A DNA stretch of 15,570 bases, taken from positions 1 through 15,570 of the forward strand of contig CAMJHI010000024.1 in the NCBI GenBank assembly GCA_946405475.1. The letters are read 5' to 3'. The position numbers and the translations under genes were made by a program. Origin of the DNA: an uncultured Clostridia bacterium (GTDB lineage Bacteria; Bacillota; Clostridia; Oscillospirales; Acutalibacteraceae). Of this stretch, positions 1 to 6,841 are shown piece after piece. Each line of letters begins with the position of its first letter. The stretch's first letter is position 1. The notes under the pieces are model-generated. The model made no database searches. It was not told where the DNA came from and was given only the letters and a program-made list of their open reading frames with translations.

Positions 1-183
1 GCCGAGAAAAACAAAGCCGCCTATGAACCGGACGTGGCGAACACCTGCAACAACCTCGCGATTCTTTACGCCGACAACGGTCAGCCGGAACAGGCGGAAA
101 AACTTTTTGACGAAGCCCTCACCCTCGCCAAACGCCACCCCAAAAACTATTACTGCGCGCAAATCATCAAGGCGCTCTCCTGA
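1..183 (+). CDS. TPR-repeat protein, C-terminal end (5' truncated by window)
   Basis: An open frame runs from the first base to a TGA at 181-183, giving the last 60 residues of a longer protein. It contains one clear tetratricopeptide unit of the kinesin-light-chain/TPR_12 style: a first helix with ANTCNNLAILYADNG and a second with AEKLFDEALTLAKRHP, including the expected small and aromatic TPR positions. TPR proteins are protein-binding scaffolds; the partner and the rest of the domain structure lie outside the window, so no specific function can be given. The gene ends 14 bases before a strong bidirectional hairpin terminator and faces hppA tail to tail. Family assignment is fairly sure; the role is unknown. 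Confidence 0.75.
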   Translation, partial: AEKNKAAYEPDVANTCNNLAILYADNGQPEQAEKLFDEALTLAKRHPKNYYCAQIIKALS

Positions 184-197
184 TTCACCGCAAAAGA

Positions 198-244
198 AAC
201 AAGGCGCTCACAGAAGCATAGAGCTTTCTGTGAGCGCCCTTGTT
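198..244. terminator. Bidirectional rho-independent terminator
   Basis: An 18-bp inverted repeat pairs 198-215 (AACAAGGCGCTCACAGAA) with 226-244 (TTCTGTGAGCGCCCTTGTT), with one bulged C and a 10-nt loop. T-rich sequence follows on both strands: TTGTTATTATGTTT on plus, CTTGTTTCTTTTG on minus. It sits between the converging TPR gene and hppA and probably ends both transcripts. Confidence 0.85.
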
Positions 245-257
245 ATTATGTTTGAAA

Positions 258-2348
258 TCAGAAAATCGAGAATTTGACGACCAGCGCCGCGAAGACGATG
301 GAGACCATGGAAAGCAGCTTGATGAGGATGTTGATGGCGGGGCCGGAGGTGTCCTTGAACGGATCGCCCACGGTGTCGCCCACAACGGCTGCCTTATGGC
401 TTTCGGAGCCTTTGCCGCCGAAGTTGCCGCCTTCGATGTATTTCTTGGCGTTGTCCCACGCGCCGCCGGCATTGGACATGAAAACGGCCATGAGGAAGCC
501 GCTGGCCGTGGCGCCGGCAAGCATGCCGACCACGCCGGTGCAGCCGAGCACCAGACCGACCGCGATGGGCACGATGACCGCAACGACCGTCGGCAGGATC
601 ATTTCACGCAGGCTCGATCTCGTGCAGAGATCGACGCACTTGGCATAATCGGGATCGGCCTGACCCGTCATGATGCCTTTGATCTCCTTGAACTGACGGC
701 GCACTTCGATCACAACGCTCTGCGCCGCGCGGCCGACGGAATTCATGGTCAGCGCCGCAAACACGAACGGCAGGCAGGCGCCGATGAACAGACCGATGAG
801 AACGGTGGGATTATTGACGGCAAGGTTGGCGATCTTGGCGGAGCCGCCTTCGATCGTGCTCACTTTGTTGATGTAGGACGCCATAAGGGCCAGCGCGGTC
901 AGCGCCGCGGAGCCGATGGCAAAGCCCTTGCCGGTCGCCGCCGTGGTGTTGCCCAGGGAATCGAGCGCGTCGGTGCGTTCGCGCACTTCTTTTTCAAGCC
1001 CGGCCATTTCGGCAATGCCGCCCGCGTTATCGGCCACAGGGCCGTAAGCGTCGGTCGCCAGCGTGATGCCCAGCGTGGAAAGCATGCCCACCGCCGCGAG
1101 CGCGATGCCGTAAAGCCCCATCGAGGCGGATGAGCCGCCGCCGGAAACGAAATAGGCGATCATGACGCAGACGGAAACGATCAGGATGGGCAGCAGCGTT
1201 GACAGCATGCCGACGGACAGGCCGCTGATCATGATGGTGGCCGTGCCGGTCTCACTGGATTTGGCCAGCTTTCTGGTGGGCGAATAACTGTCAGAGGTGA
1301 AATACTCGGTCGATTGGCCGATGAGAACGCCGGAGATCAGACCGGACAGGATCGAGAAATAAATGTGCCAGTTTTCTTTGCCGAGAATGAACCAGACAAG
1401 CGGCAGAGAAATGACGGCGATGAGGATGGCGGAAAGGTTCGTGCCCTTTGAGAGCGCCCGCAGGAGCTGCTTCTGGTTCGCACCCTCTTTGGTGCGAACG
1501 ACAAAGGTGCCGATGATGGAGCAGAGCACCCCCACCGCGGCGATGCACAGCGGCAGCGCCATGGCGCCGAAGCTTTTGAAAGCGGAAATGCCCAGCGCGC
1601 AGGAGGAAATGACGGAGCCGACGTAGCTTTCATACAGATCGGCGCCCATACCGGCCACGTCGCCCACGTTGTCGCCCACATTGTCGGCGATGGTGGCGGG
1701 GTTGCGGGGATCGTCTTCGGGGATACCGGCCTCGACCTTGCCCACAAGGTCGGCGCCGACGTCGGCAGCCTTGGTGAAAATGCCGCCGCCCACGCGGGCG
1801 AACAGCGCCATGGAGGAAGCGCCCATGCCGAAGGTCAGCATGGCGCTGGTGACCTCTTCATCGGGCAGCTTGAACACGAATTTGAGCAGGAAGAACCAAA
1901 TGGTGATATCAAGAAGACCCAGGCCGACGACCGTGAAGCCCATGACCGAACCGGCCGAGAAAGCCACGCGCAGGCCGCCGTTGAGACTCTTGCGGCAGGC
2001 GTTCGCGGTGCGCGCGTTGGAGGCCGTGGCGATCTTCATGCCGACAAAGCCGGACAGACCGGAAAAGAAGCCGCCGGTCAGAAACGCAAACGGCACGAAC
2101 GGCGTGAGCAGCTTAAAAACAGCCATGACGCCCAGCACCACAAACACGACGGCAAAGAACACGATCACGATCCGGTACTGCCGTTTGAGGTAGGCGTTCG
2201 CGCCCTTGCGGACCGACAGCGAGATTTTTTTCATCGCCTCGGTGCCCTCGTCAAATTTGAGAACGCCTTTTGCCTTGAACAGCGCGAACAACAGCGCCAT
2301 GACAGAAGCGACCGCAGTCAGGATTACGATGATCTGCTGCATTTCCAT
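258..2348 (-). CDS. hppA: Membrane-bound ion-translocating pyrophosphatase, K+-dependent, probably Na+-pumping
   Basis: The 696-residue product couples hydrolysis of cytoplasmic PPi to pumping of Na+ and/or H+ out across the membrane. The length and about 16 hydrophobic helices fit the family. Hallmarks are all present: DVGADLVGKVEAGIPEDDPR (196-215), the acidic ADNVGDNVGD (221-230), GGAWDNAKK (628-636) and KAAVVGDTVGDPFKD (652-666), which build the Mg-PPi site. A470 and G473 in GNTTAATGKG mark the K+-dependent subfamily (K and T there mark the K+-independent one). E240 in ADLYE lies where Na+-pumping members carry their gate glutamate, so Na+ or mixed Na+/H+ transport is inferred. The ATG at 2346-2348 is chosen because a GGAG lies 11 nt upstream; the in-frame TTG at 2391-2393 has no ribosome site and almost abuts the predicted transcription start. 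It is monocistronic, with its own promoter. Confidence 0.97.
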   Translation of the reverse strand: MEMQQIIVILTAVASVMALLFALFKAKGVLKFDEGTEAMKKISLSVRKGANAYLKRQYRIVIVFFAVVFVVLGVMAVFKLLTPFVPFAFLTGGFFSGLSGFVGMKIATASNARTANACRKSLNGGLRVAFSAGSVMGFTVVGLGLLDITIWFFLLKFVFKLPDEEVTSAMLTFGMGASSMALFARVGGGIFTKAADVGADLVGKVEAGIPEDDPRNPATIADNVGDNVGDVAGMGADLYESYVGSVISSCALGISAFKSFGAMALPLCIAAVGVLCSIIGTFVVRTKEGANQKQLLRALSKGTNLSAILIAVISLPLVWFILGKENWHIYFSILSGLISGVLIGQSTEYFTSDSYSPTRKLAKSSETGTATIMISGLSVGMLSTLLPILIVSVCVMIAYFVSGGGSSASMGLYGIALAAVGMLSTLGITLATDAYGPVADNAGGIAEMAGLEKEVRERTDALDSLGNTTAATGKGFAIGSAALTALALMASYINKVSTIEGGSAKIANLAVNNPTVLIGLFIGACLPFVFAALTMNSVGRAAQSVVIEVRRQFKEIKGIMTGQADPDYAKCVDLCTRSSLREMILPTVVAVIVPIAVGLVLGCTGVVGMLAGATASGFLMAVFMSNAGGAWDNAKKYIEGGNFGGKGSESHKAAVVGDTVGDPFKDTSGPAINILIKLLSMVSIVFAALVVKFSIF

Positions 2349-2369
2349 GAAACTATCATCTCCAGAAGT

Positions 2370-2390
2370 CAAACGGTCTGAAGCCGTTTG
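2370..2390 (-). promoter_or_regulatory. Hairpin in the hppA 5' leader
   Basis: A perfect 7-bp inverted repeat, CAAACGG (2370-2376) and CCGTTTG (2384-2390) with a 7-nt loop, lies between the predicted hppA transcription start near 2401 and its GGAG at 2360-2363. It has no T-tract, so it is not a terminator. It could stabilise the mRNA or affect translation start; that is inference only. Confidence 0.35.
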
Positions 2391-2407
2391 CAATTTGATG
2401 TTCGATA

Positions 2408-2436
2408 ATTATATCAAATTTTCAAAGATGTGGCAA
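2408..2436 (-). promoter_or_regulatory. Sigma-A-type promoter of hppA
   Basis: On the minus strand TTGCCA (2431-2436) and a perfect TATAAT (2408-2413) are separated by exactly 17 bases. The implied start near 2401 gives a leader of about 50 nt before the ATG at 2348. Confidence 0.8.
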
Positions 2437-2536
2437 TACTTTTATAAAAAAAACAAGGAATTTCGCTGAATCAAACGCCAAAACGTGAAACGATGCTGTT
2501 TTTCCCGAGATAAAACCACACGCTTTCTGTTTTTTG

Positions 2537-2564
2537 TTGCAATCAGCAGAATTGGTGTTATACT
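2537..2564 (+). promoter_or_regulatory. Sigma-A-type promoter of the GH16-phosphoesterase unit
   Basis: TTGCAA (2537-2542) and TATACT (2559-2564) with a 16-base spacer lie 34 bases upstream of the first start codon. An AGGAG at 2585-2589, 9 nt before the ATG, follows. Confidence 0.65.
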
Positions 2565-2598
2565 GTTACTTGACAGAGTCAAAAAGGAGTGACCGCAC

Positions 2599-3498
2599 AT
2601 GAACCGGATCCTATCCCTGATCATCGCGCTGCTGACCCTGCTTTCCCCCACCCTGCCGCAAAAGCTCACGCTCGGCAAGCTGCCGGGTGACAAAACGGTG
2701 GACATGAGCCAGTTCGAGCTGGTGTGGAACGACGAATTCGACGGCGACAAGCTCGACACGACAAAGTGGGGCTACACCTGGTGGGAGACCATGCGCAAGG
2801 GCGGCTACTGGCACGAGGACATGGTGTCGGTGCGCGACGGCAGCCTGGTGATTTCCACGCAATACTTTGACGAACCGCTGGAATACCGTTACGGAAGCTA
2901 CGACTGGGTCAAGGATTACAAGCCCGGCTACTACACCGGCGTGATCACCACAAACGGCAAATACGAACAGTGCTACGGCTACTTTGAGGTGCGCTGCAAG
3001 CTGCCCGCCGCCCGGGGCATGTGGTCAGCGTTCTGGATGATGAACGGCCAGGTGGAACACGTGGACGGCTTCGGCGACGACGGCACGGAAGTGGATATTT
3101 TTGAATCCATGTATTACAAAGACCACTGGTGGGGCGACGACTGCGTCATCGGCGGCATCCACTACGACGGCTACGGCGCGGATGAAAAGGGCGACAGCAT
3201 CGGCAAGGTGTTCGTGAAGGGCGACCCGTATCACGAGTTCAACACCTATGGGCTGGAGTGGAGCCCGGAGGAATATATCTTTTACCTCAACGGTCACGAG
3301 TGCGGCCGGATCAGCACCGGCGGCGTTTCCGACAACCCGGAATATCTGCTTCTTTCCTGCGAGGTCGCGGGGAAAGACGGCGTGGCCGACGCGGACCGGC
3401 ACGGCACCGGCAAGATCGGGCTGACCCCAAAAGCCAATTGGCCGGCCGAGTTCGTGGTTGACTACGTCAGATGCTATCAATACAAAGATTTACTGTAA
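2599..3498 (+). CDS. Secreted glycoside hydrolase family 16 enzyme (beta-glucanase/laminarinase type)
   Basis: A 299-residue retaining endo-glycosidase of the GH16 jelly-roll fold. A short signal peptide (MNRILSLIIALLTLLSPTLP, residues 1-20) is followed almost at once by the catalytic domain, which starts at FELVWNDEFDG and ends at VDYVRCYQYK; there is no carbohydrate-binding or anchoring domain. The catalytic loop is EVDIFE at 164-169: E164 is the nucleophile, D166 the assisting acid and E169 the acid/base, the six-residue (beta-bulge) form common in beta-1,3-glucanases and other GH16 branches. Aromatic residues (YTWWET, DHWWGDD) would line the sugar cleft. The exact polysaccharide cannot be read from sequence; beta-1,3- or mixed-linkage glucan is the default guess. 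Strong ribosome site AGGAG. The phosphoesterase gene follows after 16 bases, so the two are probably one transcript. A related GH16 lies at 9404-10345. Confidence 0.92.
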   Translation: MNRILSLIIALLTLLSPTLPQKLTLGKLPGDKTVDMSQFELVWNDEFDGDKLDTTKWGYTWWETMRKGGYWHEDMVSVRDGSLVISTQYFDEPLEYRYGSYDWVKDYKPGYYTGVITTNGKYEQCYGYFEVRCKLPAARGMWSAFWMMNGQVEHVDGFGDDGTEVDIFESMYYKDHWWGDDCVIGGIHYDGYGADEKGDSIGKVFVKGDPYHEFNTYGLEWSPEEYIFYLNGHECGRISTGGVSDNPEYLLLSCEVAGKDGVADADRHGTGKIGLTPKANWPAEFVVDYVRCYQYKDLL

Positions 3499-3514
3499 GA
3501 AAGGATCGATCCAC

Positions 3515-4711
3515 ATGAAAAACCTGACCAAAGCCTTTTGTCTGTTTCTGACCGTCGTGCTGCTCGCGCTGAGCGTGTCCGCACCGGCTTACGCCGTTGA
3601 CATCAAAAAGCCGCTTCGCTTCGGCACAGACGGCAAGTTCCGCATCATGCACGTGACCGACACGCATTTGTCCAACGACAACGCGGAAAACACCCTGCGC
3701 CTGCTGGGCATGGCGTGCGACAAGGAACAGCCCGATCTGGTCGTCATCGGCGGCGACAACGTTTCCGAAGACACCAAGGAAGAGATCAAAGACCTGAGCC
3801 AAAAGCTCATGAGCGTTTTCAACGACCGCAATATCCCCGTGGCGGCCACCTTCGGCAACCATGATTCCGAAAACCCCGACTACTACACCCGCGAGGAGCT
3901 CATGGCCATCTACAACACGTTCCCCTGCTCCTATTCCGTGGATGACGGCGCGCTGCTGACCGGCTGCGGCACCTACCTGCTGCCCGTTTACGGCACGAGG
4001 GGCATCGTGCCCGCTTTCAACGTGTGGGTATTCGATTCCGGCGATTACGACGACGAAGGGCATTACGCCAACGTCGCGGAGGATCAGGTGCTGTGGTATA
4101 AAATGAAGTCTGTGGAAAGTGAATTGTTCTGCGGCAAAAAAGTGCCCTCCGTCGCGTTCCAGCACATCATCGTGCCGGAAATCTATGAGGCGCTCGAAAA
4201 AGTCAGTGTGCGCGTGCCTTATTCCTATAAGCACATGTACAACACCGACGAATACTACCGCTTCAACCCCGCCATGACCAACTACGGCTGTCTGCACGAA
4301 ACGCCCTGCTGCGGCTACTACAACCACGGCCAGTTCGACGCTCTGGTCGAACGCGGCGACGTGCTCGGCATTTTCACCGGCCACGACCACACCAACGCCT
4401 TCGGCGTGAAATACAAGGGCATCGACATCGTCAACTCCCTGTCGTCCCGCTACAACGGCGACGCGTTTTCCACGCAGTACGGCTACCGCATCGTGGAGAT
4501 CGACGAAAAAGACCCCTCGACCTATCAGACGCGCGTGGTGCACTGGTTCGACTTTGTGAACGCGGACGGCGTGAGCGAGCTGGCGAAGGATTCCGCCGCC
4601 AAAAAGATGCTCAACGAGATCCGCTTCAAGGGCGCGTTCCAGAAGCTCGGCATGAATCTGGGCGTGTTCTTCGTGCAGCTCTTCGGCCGTCATGTAAAAT
4701 ACGCGGATTGA
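3515..4711 (+). CDS. Secreted calcineurin-like metallophosphoesterase (Dcr2/purple-acid-phosphatase-like)
   Basis: A 398-residue exported phosphoesterase. The signal peptide occupies residues 1-27 with an AYA cleavage motif before VDIKKP. All five metal-binding blocks are present in order: D49-T-H51, G-D81-N82, G-N115-H116-D117, H217 in FQHI, and G-H290-D-H292, so a two-metal hydrolytic centre is expected. Overall order resembles the Dcr2/PIA1 branch of calcineurin-like phosphatases; the substrate (phosphomonoester or diester) is unknown. After residue 370 there is a basic amphipathic tail containing NLGVFFVQLFGR that is not part of the catalytic fold. The ATG at 3515 is preferred over an in-frame start at 3458 because it follows AAAGGA and begins a normal signal peptide; the earlier start would lie inside the GH16 gene. 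It is probably co-transcribed with that GH16. Confidence 0.9.
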   Translation: MKNLTKAFCLFLTVVLLALSVSAPAYAVDIKKPLRFGTDGKFRIMHVTDTHLSNDNAENTLRLLGMACDKEQPDLVVIGGDNVSEDTKEEIKDLSQKLMSVFNDRNIPVAATFGNHDSENPDYYTREELMAIYNTFPCSYSVDDGALLTGCGTYLLPVYGTRGIVPAFNVWVFDSGDYDDEGHYANVAEDQVLWYKMKSVESELFCGKKVPSVAFQHIIVPEIYEALEKVSVRVPYSYKHMYNTDEYYRFNPAMTNYGCLHETPCCGYYNHGQFDALVERGDVLGIFTGHDHTNAFGVKYKGIDIVNSLSSRYNGDAFSTQYGYRIVEIDEKDPSTYQTRVVHWFDFVNADGVSELAKDSAAKKMLNEIRFKGAFQKLGMNLGVFFVQLFGRHVKYAD

Positions 4712-4738
4712 CCGCAACAGAATCAGCACAAACGAAAG

Positions 4739-4770
4739 GAGCTGCGGCAGACGGGCGTCTGCCGCAGCTC
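4739..4770. terminator. Bidirectional hairpin terminator
   Basis: A perfect 14-bp inverted repeat (GAGCTGCGGCAGAC at 4739-4752 with its complement at 4757-4770) with a 4-nt loop lies between two converging genes. Flanking T-rich tracts are modest: TTAACTGTTT on plus and CCTTTCGTTTG on minus. Confidence 0.8.
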
Positions 4771-4785
4771 TTAACTGTTTGCGGA

Positions 4786-5931
4786 TCAGAAAGAAAGAGA
4801 ATCGACGGTCGGGATCGTTTTGATGAGATAATCCTTGCAAAACGCGATGGCGCGCTGCGCGTCGGCGTCCTCTTTGCTTCGTTTCGTGGAAAACCAGCGG
4901 AGCAGTCTCGTGTAGCAGATGATCTCCGCTTTTTTGACGACGTCGGCCACGTATTCTTCGCTTTCGCCGTCAAAGTAGTATTTGAGCGTGTAGCGCCACA
5001 TGTCGCGGCACTGGTCGAGCGTGATATCAAAGAACTTGGCGGCGTTGTTCGGGTCGGAGCAGCAGAAGCCGACGTAGGCCGCATAGATCGCCGCGAATTC
5101 ATACACCGGGTGACCCATGGAAAGCGTGTCCATGTCGATGAGCAGGTTTTCGCCGTTTTGCCGCATGATGTTTTTGATGTGATAGTCGCCGTGCAGCATG
5201 GTATCGGTTTCGGGAATTTCGTTAAACAGCCGTTCCAGCTTTTCGCCGATCTCGGCGGGGAGCTGTTCTTTGGTGAAGCTGACCCATTTCATGGATTCCT
5301 TCTTTTTGTCGGGCAGCTCGCCGGGCTTGAGATGGGTGCCGTGGATGGTCTTGAGGATCTCGACGCTCTGTCTGGCCAGCTCCTCGACCGGTTCGCCCGC
5401 CCGGATGAGCTTGGCGAAGGATTTGGCGTTGAGCAGCTCGAACACGGAACCGTACAGGTCGCCCACCTGCACCACGTCGTAGGGAATGGCCGTGGGGATG
5501 CCCATGACGAACGCTTTGCGCGCCAGCTCCCGCTCGTTGTGGATTTCTTCAAGCGAATCGGGGTTTTTATAGACCTTGACGATGGTGTCGGGATCGGTGC
5601 GGTAAACGATGCCGTTCGCGCCCTCGCCGATGACCTCGCACCCTTCAATGGACAGCTTGCGGTATGCCTTGGCGATGCTCATCATTTCGGTAAAGCCCGT
5701 CATGTCGAAGATCTCATAGACTTCAGAGCTGCAGTTGACGAGTTTGGTGGAAGGATTGGCCTTTTTGAGCCGGAGGATCACGCGCAGACCGGCGCTTGAA
5801 ATATAGGCAAGATCGGCCGCGTCAAGCACCACGTCGCCGCTGAAGCCGCTGAGCTGCTGCTGGATGTCGGCCTCGACCTGCGCCGCGTTCGTTGAGTCGA
5901 TCCTGCCGGATAAAGCAATGATTTTTTCCAT
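4786..5931 (-). CDS. STAS domain fused to an APH/choline-kinase-like phosphotransferase
   Basis: A 381-residue cytoplasmic fusion. Residues 1-95 form a STAS (anti-sigma antagonist) domain; YISSAGLRVIL at 43-53 matches the SpoIIAA phosphorylation loop, with S46 at the place of the phosphorylated serine. Residues 98-375 are a protein-kinase-like small-molecule phosphotransferase: nucleotide loop IGEGANGIVY (101-110), K119 in IVKVY, catalytic HGDYHIKN (H247, D249, N254) and metal-binding IDMD (D266, D268), all intact. It resembles the APH-related family TIGR02172. The substrate is unknown and antibiotic resistance should not be assumed. The STAS part suggests control by partner-switching or an intramolecular role. 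The ATG at 5929-5931 follows GGAGG by 5 nt; the in-frame ATG at 5997 overlaps the promoter -10 box and is rejected. Monocistronic. Confidence 0.88.
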   Translation of the reverse strand: MEKIIALSGRIDSTNAAQVEADIQQQLSGFSGDVVLDAADLAYISSAGLRVILRLKKANPSTKLVNCSSEVYEIFDMTGFTEMMSIAKAYRKLSIEGCEVIGEGANGIVYRTDPDTIVKVYKNPDSLEEIHNERELARKAFVMGIPTAIPYDVVQVGDLYGSVFELLNAKSFAKLIRAGEPVEELARQSVEILKTIHGTHLKPGELPDKKKESMKWVSFTKEQLPAEIGEKLERLFNEIPETDTMLHGDYHIKNIMRQNGENLLIDMDTLSMGHPVYEFAAIYAAYVGFCCSDPNNAAKFFDITLDQCRDMWRYTLKYYFDGESEEYVADVVKKAEIICYTRLLRWFSTKRSKEDADAQRAIAFCKDYLIKTIPTVDSLSF

Positions 5932-5995
5932 AATAACCTCCACATTGATAGCGATTGGTATAGACGGTTCCGGCGCTTGCCGGATCGTTTTTGCC

Positions 5996-6004
5996 ATTAT
6001 AACA
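5996..6004 (-). promoter_or_regulatory. Extended -10 promoter of the STAS-kinase gene
   Basis: On the minus strand TGTTATAAT, a TGn-extended perfect -10 box, lies about 65 bases upstream of the chosen ATG. No good -35 is visible at the usual distance, which is normal for extended -10 promoters. Confidence 0.65.
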
Positions 6005-6072
6005 CAGATTTCGATAAAAGAACACCGTAAAAATTAATTTTTTTGCAACTGCCATGCATTTACCACGACCAT

Positions 6073-6111
6073 GAAACAAAAAAGCTCCCGCACCGAGGGT
6101 GAAGGAGCTTT
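6073..6111 (-). terminator. Rho-independent terminator of the minus-strand lipoprotein operon
   Basis: On the minus strand AAAGCTCC and GGAGCTTT (arms at 6104-6111 and 6081-6088) enclose a second CACC/GGTG stem and are followed by TTTTTTGTTT. It is now 180 bases from the lipoprotein stop codon because a MITE-like element lies between. The TTAG target duplication overlaps the end of one arm. Confidence 0.8.
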
Positions 6112-6113
6112 AG

Positions 6114-6274
6114 GGAAACGCTGATTCAATCAGAGTGTGCGAGGGAGCGAGAGATTTTTTCGTCAGATTGTGCAAAAAAGCCGCCGCTTTGCTGACGCAA
6201 AACAAGGATTTTTGGTGCAATATGACGGAAAAAGATCCGCTCCCTCGTGCGCTTGTGATTTATTCAGTGTTTCC
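6114..6274. mobile_element. 161-bp MITE-like palindromic element with TTAG target duplications
   Basis: The ends are GGAAACGCTGATTCAATCA (6114-6132) and the near-complement TGATTTATTCAGTGTTTCC (6256-6274), matching at 16 of 19 positions. Direct TTAG copies at 6110-6113 and 6275-6278 fit a 4-bp target duplication. Pairing continues inward: CGAGGGAGCG at 6140-6149 with CGCTCCCTCG at 6238-6247, CGTCA at 6161-6165 with TGACG at 6223-6227, and a looser match beyond, so nearly the whole element can fold into one long hairpin. It has no coding capacity. The end sequence and YTAR-like target recall IS5-family elements, so it was probably moved in trans by a related transposase; that link is inference. 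It sits just downstream of the lipoprotein gene and is a single copy in this window. Confidence 0.8.
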
Positions 6275-6289
6275 TTAGGTCAAACCGTA

Positions 6290-6829
6290 TTATTCCGCGT
6301 AATTGATGGTCAGCGTCGCGTCGGTGGGAGCGTCGGCCGAGAAGGCGCTTTCGCTGCACAGGACGTAAATGAACTTGCCTTCGTCGATCGTGAGCGTGCC
6401 GTCCCCTTCCAGAACGGGAGCCTGCGCCTGAGCAAGATATCTTGCGCCGTCGGTGAATTCCTCATCGAGCACGAACACCTTCCACGTCGTATCCGCGTTC
6501 GAAGCCTTGAACGAATAGGTGGCGGAAGCGTCACAGACCAGCGCGGTCACGCCGGCGTTGTCGAAGCCGTCCTTCGCGGTGACCACGAAGGGTTCGCTGT
6601 TGATGATCAGCCGACGCTGCGCGTCCTGATTCTCGGAGGCGGTGGTTTCGTTCGCCGTGGTTTCTTCGACGGCGGTGGTCTCATCCGCCGCAGTCGTTTC
6701 AGCTGCGGTGGTTTCGATCACGGCGGCGTCGGCCGTTGTCGCATCCGCCGCAGGCGGTTCGGTCTTGCCGCAGGCCGCAAAGCCGACGACGGCGATAGCT
6801 GCCATAACGATTGCCAATGCTTTTTTCAT
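6290..6829 (-). CDS. Small secreted lipoprotein with Thr-rich linker
   Basis: A 179-residue protein I do not recognise by family. A lipoprotein signal peptide ends in the lipobox FAAC, so C20 should be lipidated and the protein anchored on the outer face of the membrane. Residues 28-66 are a low-complexity Ala/Thr/Glu linker with five ETTA units, of the kind that spans the cell wall. Residues 70-179 look like a compact beta-rich domain (alternating hydrophobic strands such as TWKVFVLDEEF and KFIYVLCSES, ending TLTINYAE) without recognisable catalytic motifs; a binding role is possible. AAGGAGAG, which overlaps the stop codon of the aminotransferase gene, serves as ribosome site; the gap is 12 bases, so this is the third gene of a minus-strand operon. 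The MITE and then the terminator follow. Confidence 0.82.
   Translation of the reverse strand: MKKALAIVMAAIAVVGFAACGKTEPPAADATTADAAVIETTAAETTAADETTAVEETTANETTASENQDAQRRLIINSEPFVVTAKDGFDNAGVTALVCDASATYSFKASNADTTWKVFVLDEEFTDGARYLAQAQAPVLEGDGTLTIDEGKFIYVLCSESAFSADAPTDATLTINYAE
6638..6715 (-). repeat. Degenerate tandem repeat encoding the ETTA linker
   Basis: Five ETTA units (residues 39, 44, 50, 56 and 61 of the lipoprotein) spaced 5-6 codons apart give a degenerate 15-18-nt repeat. Synonymous codons vary between units (GTGGTTTC, GTGGTCTC, GTCGTTTC on plus), pointing to maintained protein composition rather than very recent duplication. Confidence 0.6.
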
Positions 6830-6841
6830 GATGATCTCTCC

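Noticed and set aside
240..1133. 297-codon plus-strand frame opposite hppA
   Set aside because: His/Gly/Asp-rich shadow of a highly conserved pyrophosphatase; its start lies in the terminator tail.
2349..2393. TTG start adding 15 residues to the pyrophosphatase
   Set aside because: It lies within about 10 bases of the predicted transcription start and has no ribosome site.
3467..4840. 457-codon minus-strand frame opposite the phosphoesterase
   Set aside because: A composition shadow in GC-rich DNA: Val/Ala/His-rich, no motifs, no ribosome site, and it runs through the terminator at 4739-4770.
5266..5929. Aminoglycoside resistance as the role of the APH-like domain
   Set aside because: The fold is shared by kinases for choline, sugars, amino acids and other small molecules, and the STAS fusion and context give no support for antibiotic modification.
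5932..5997. ATG start adding 22 residues to the STAS-kinase
   Set aside because: The codon overlaps the extended -10 box; the downstream ATG has GGAGG 5 bases upstream and begins exactly at a STAS strand.
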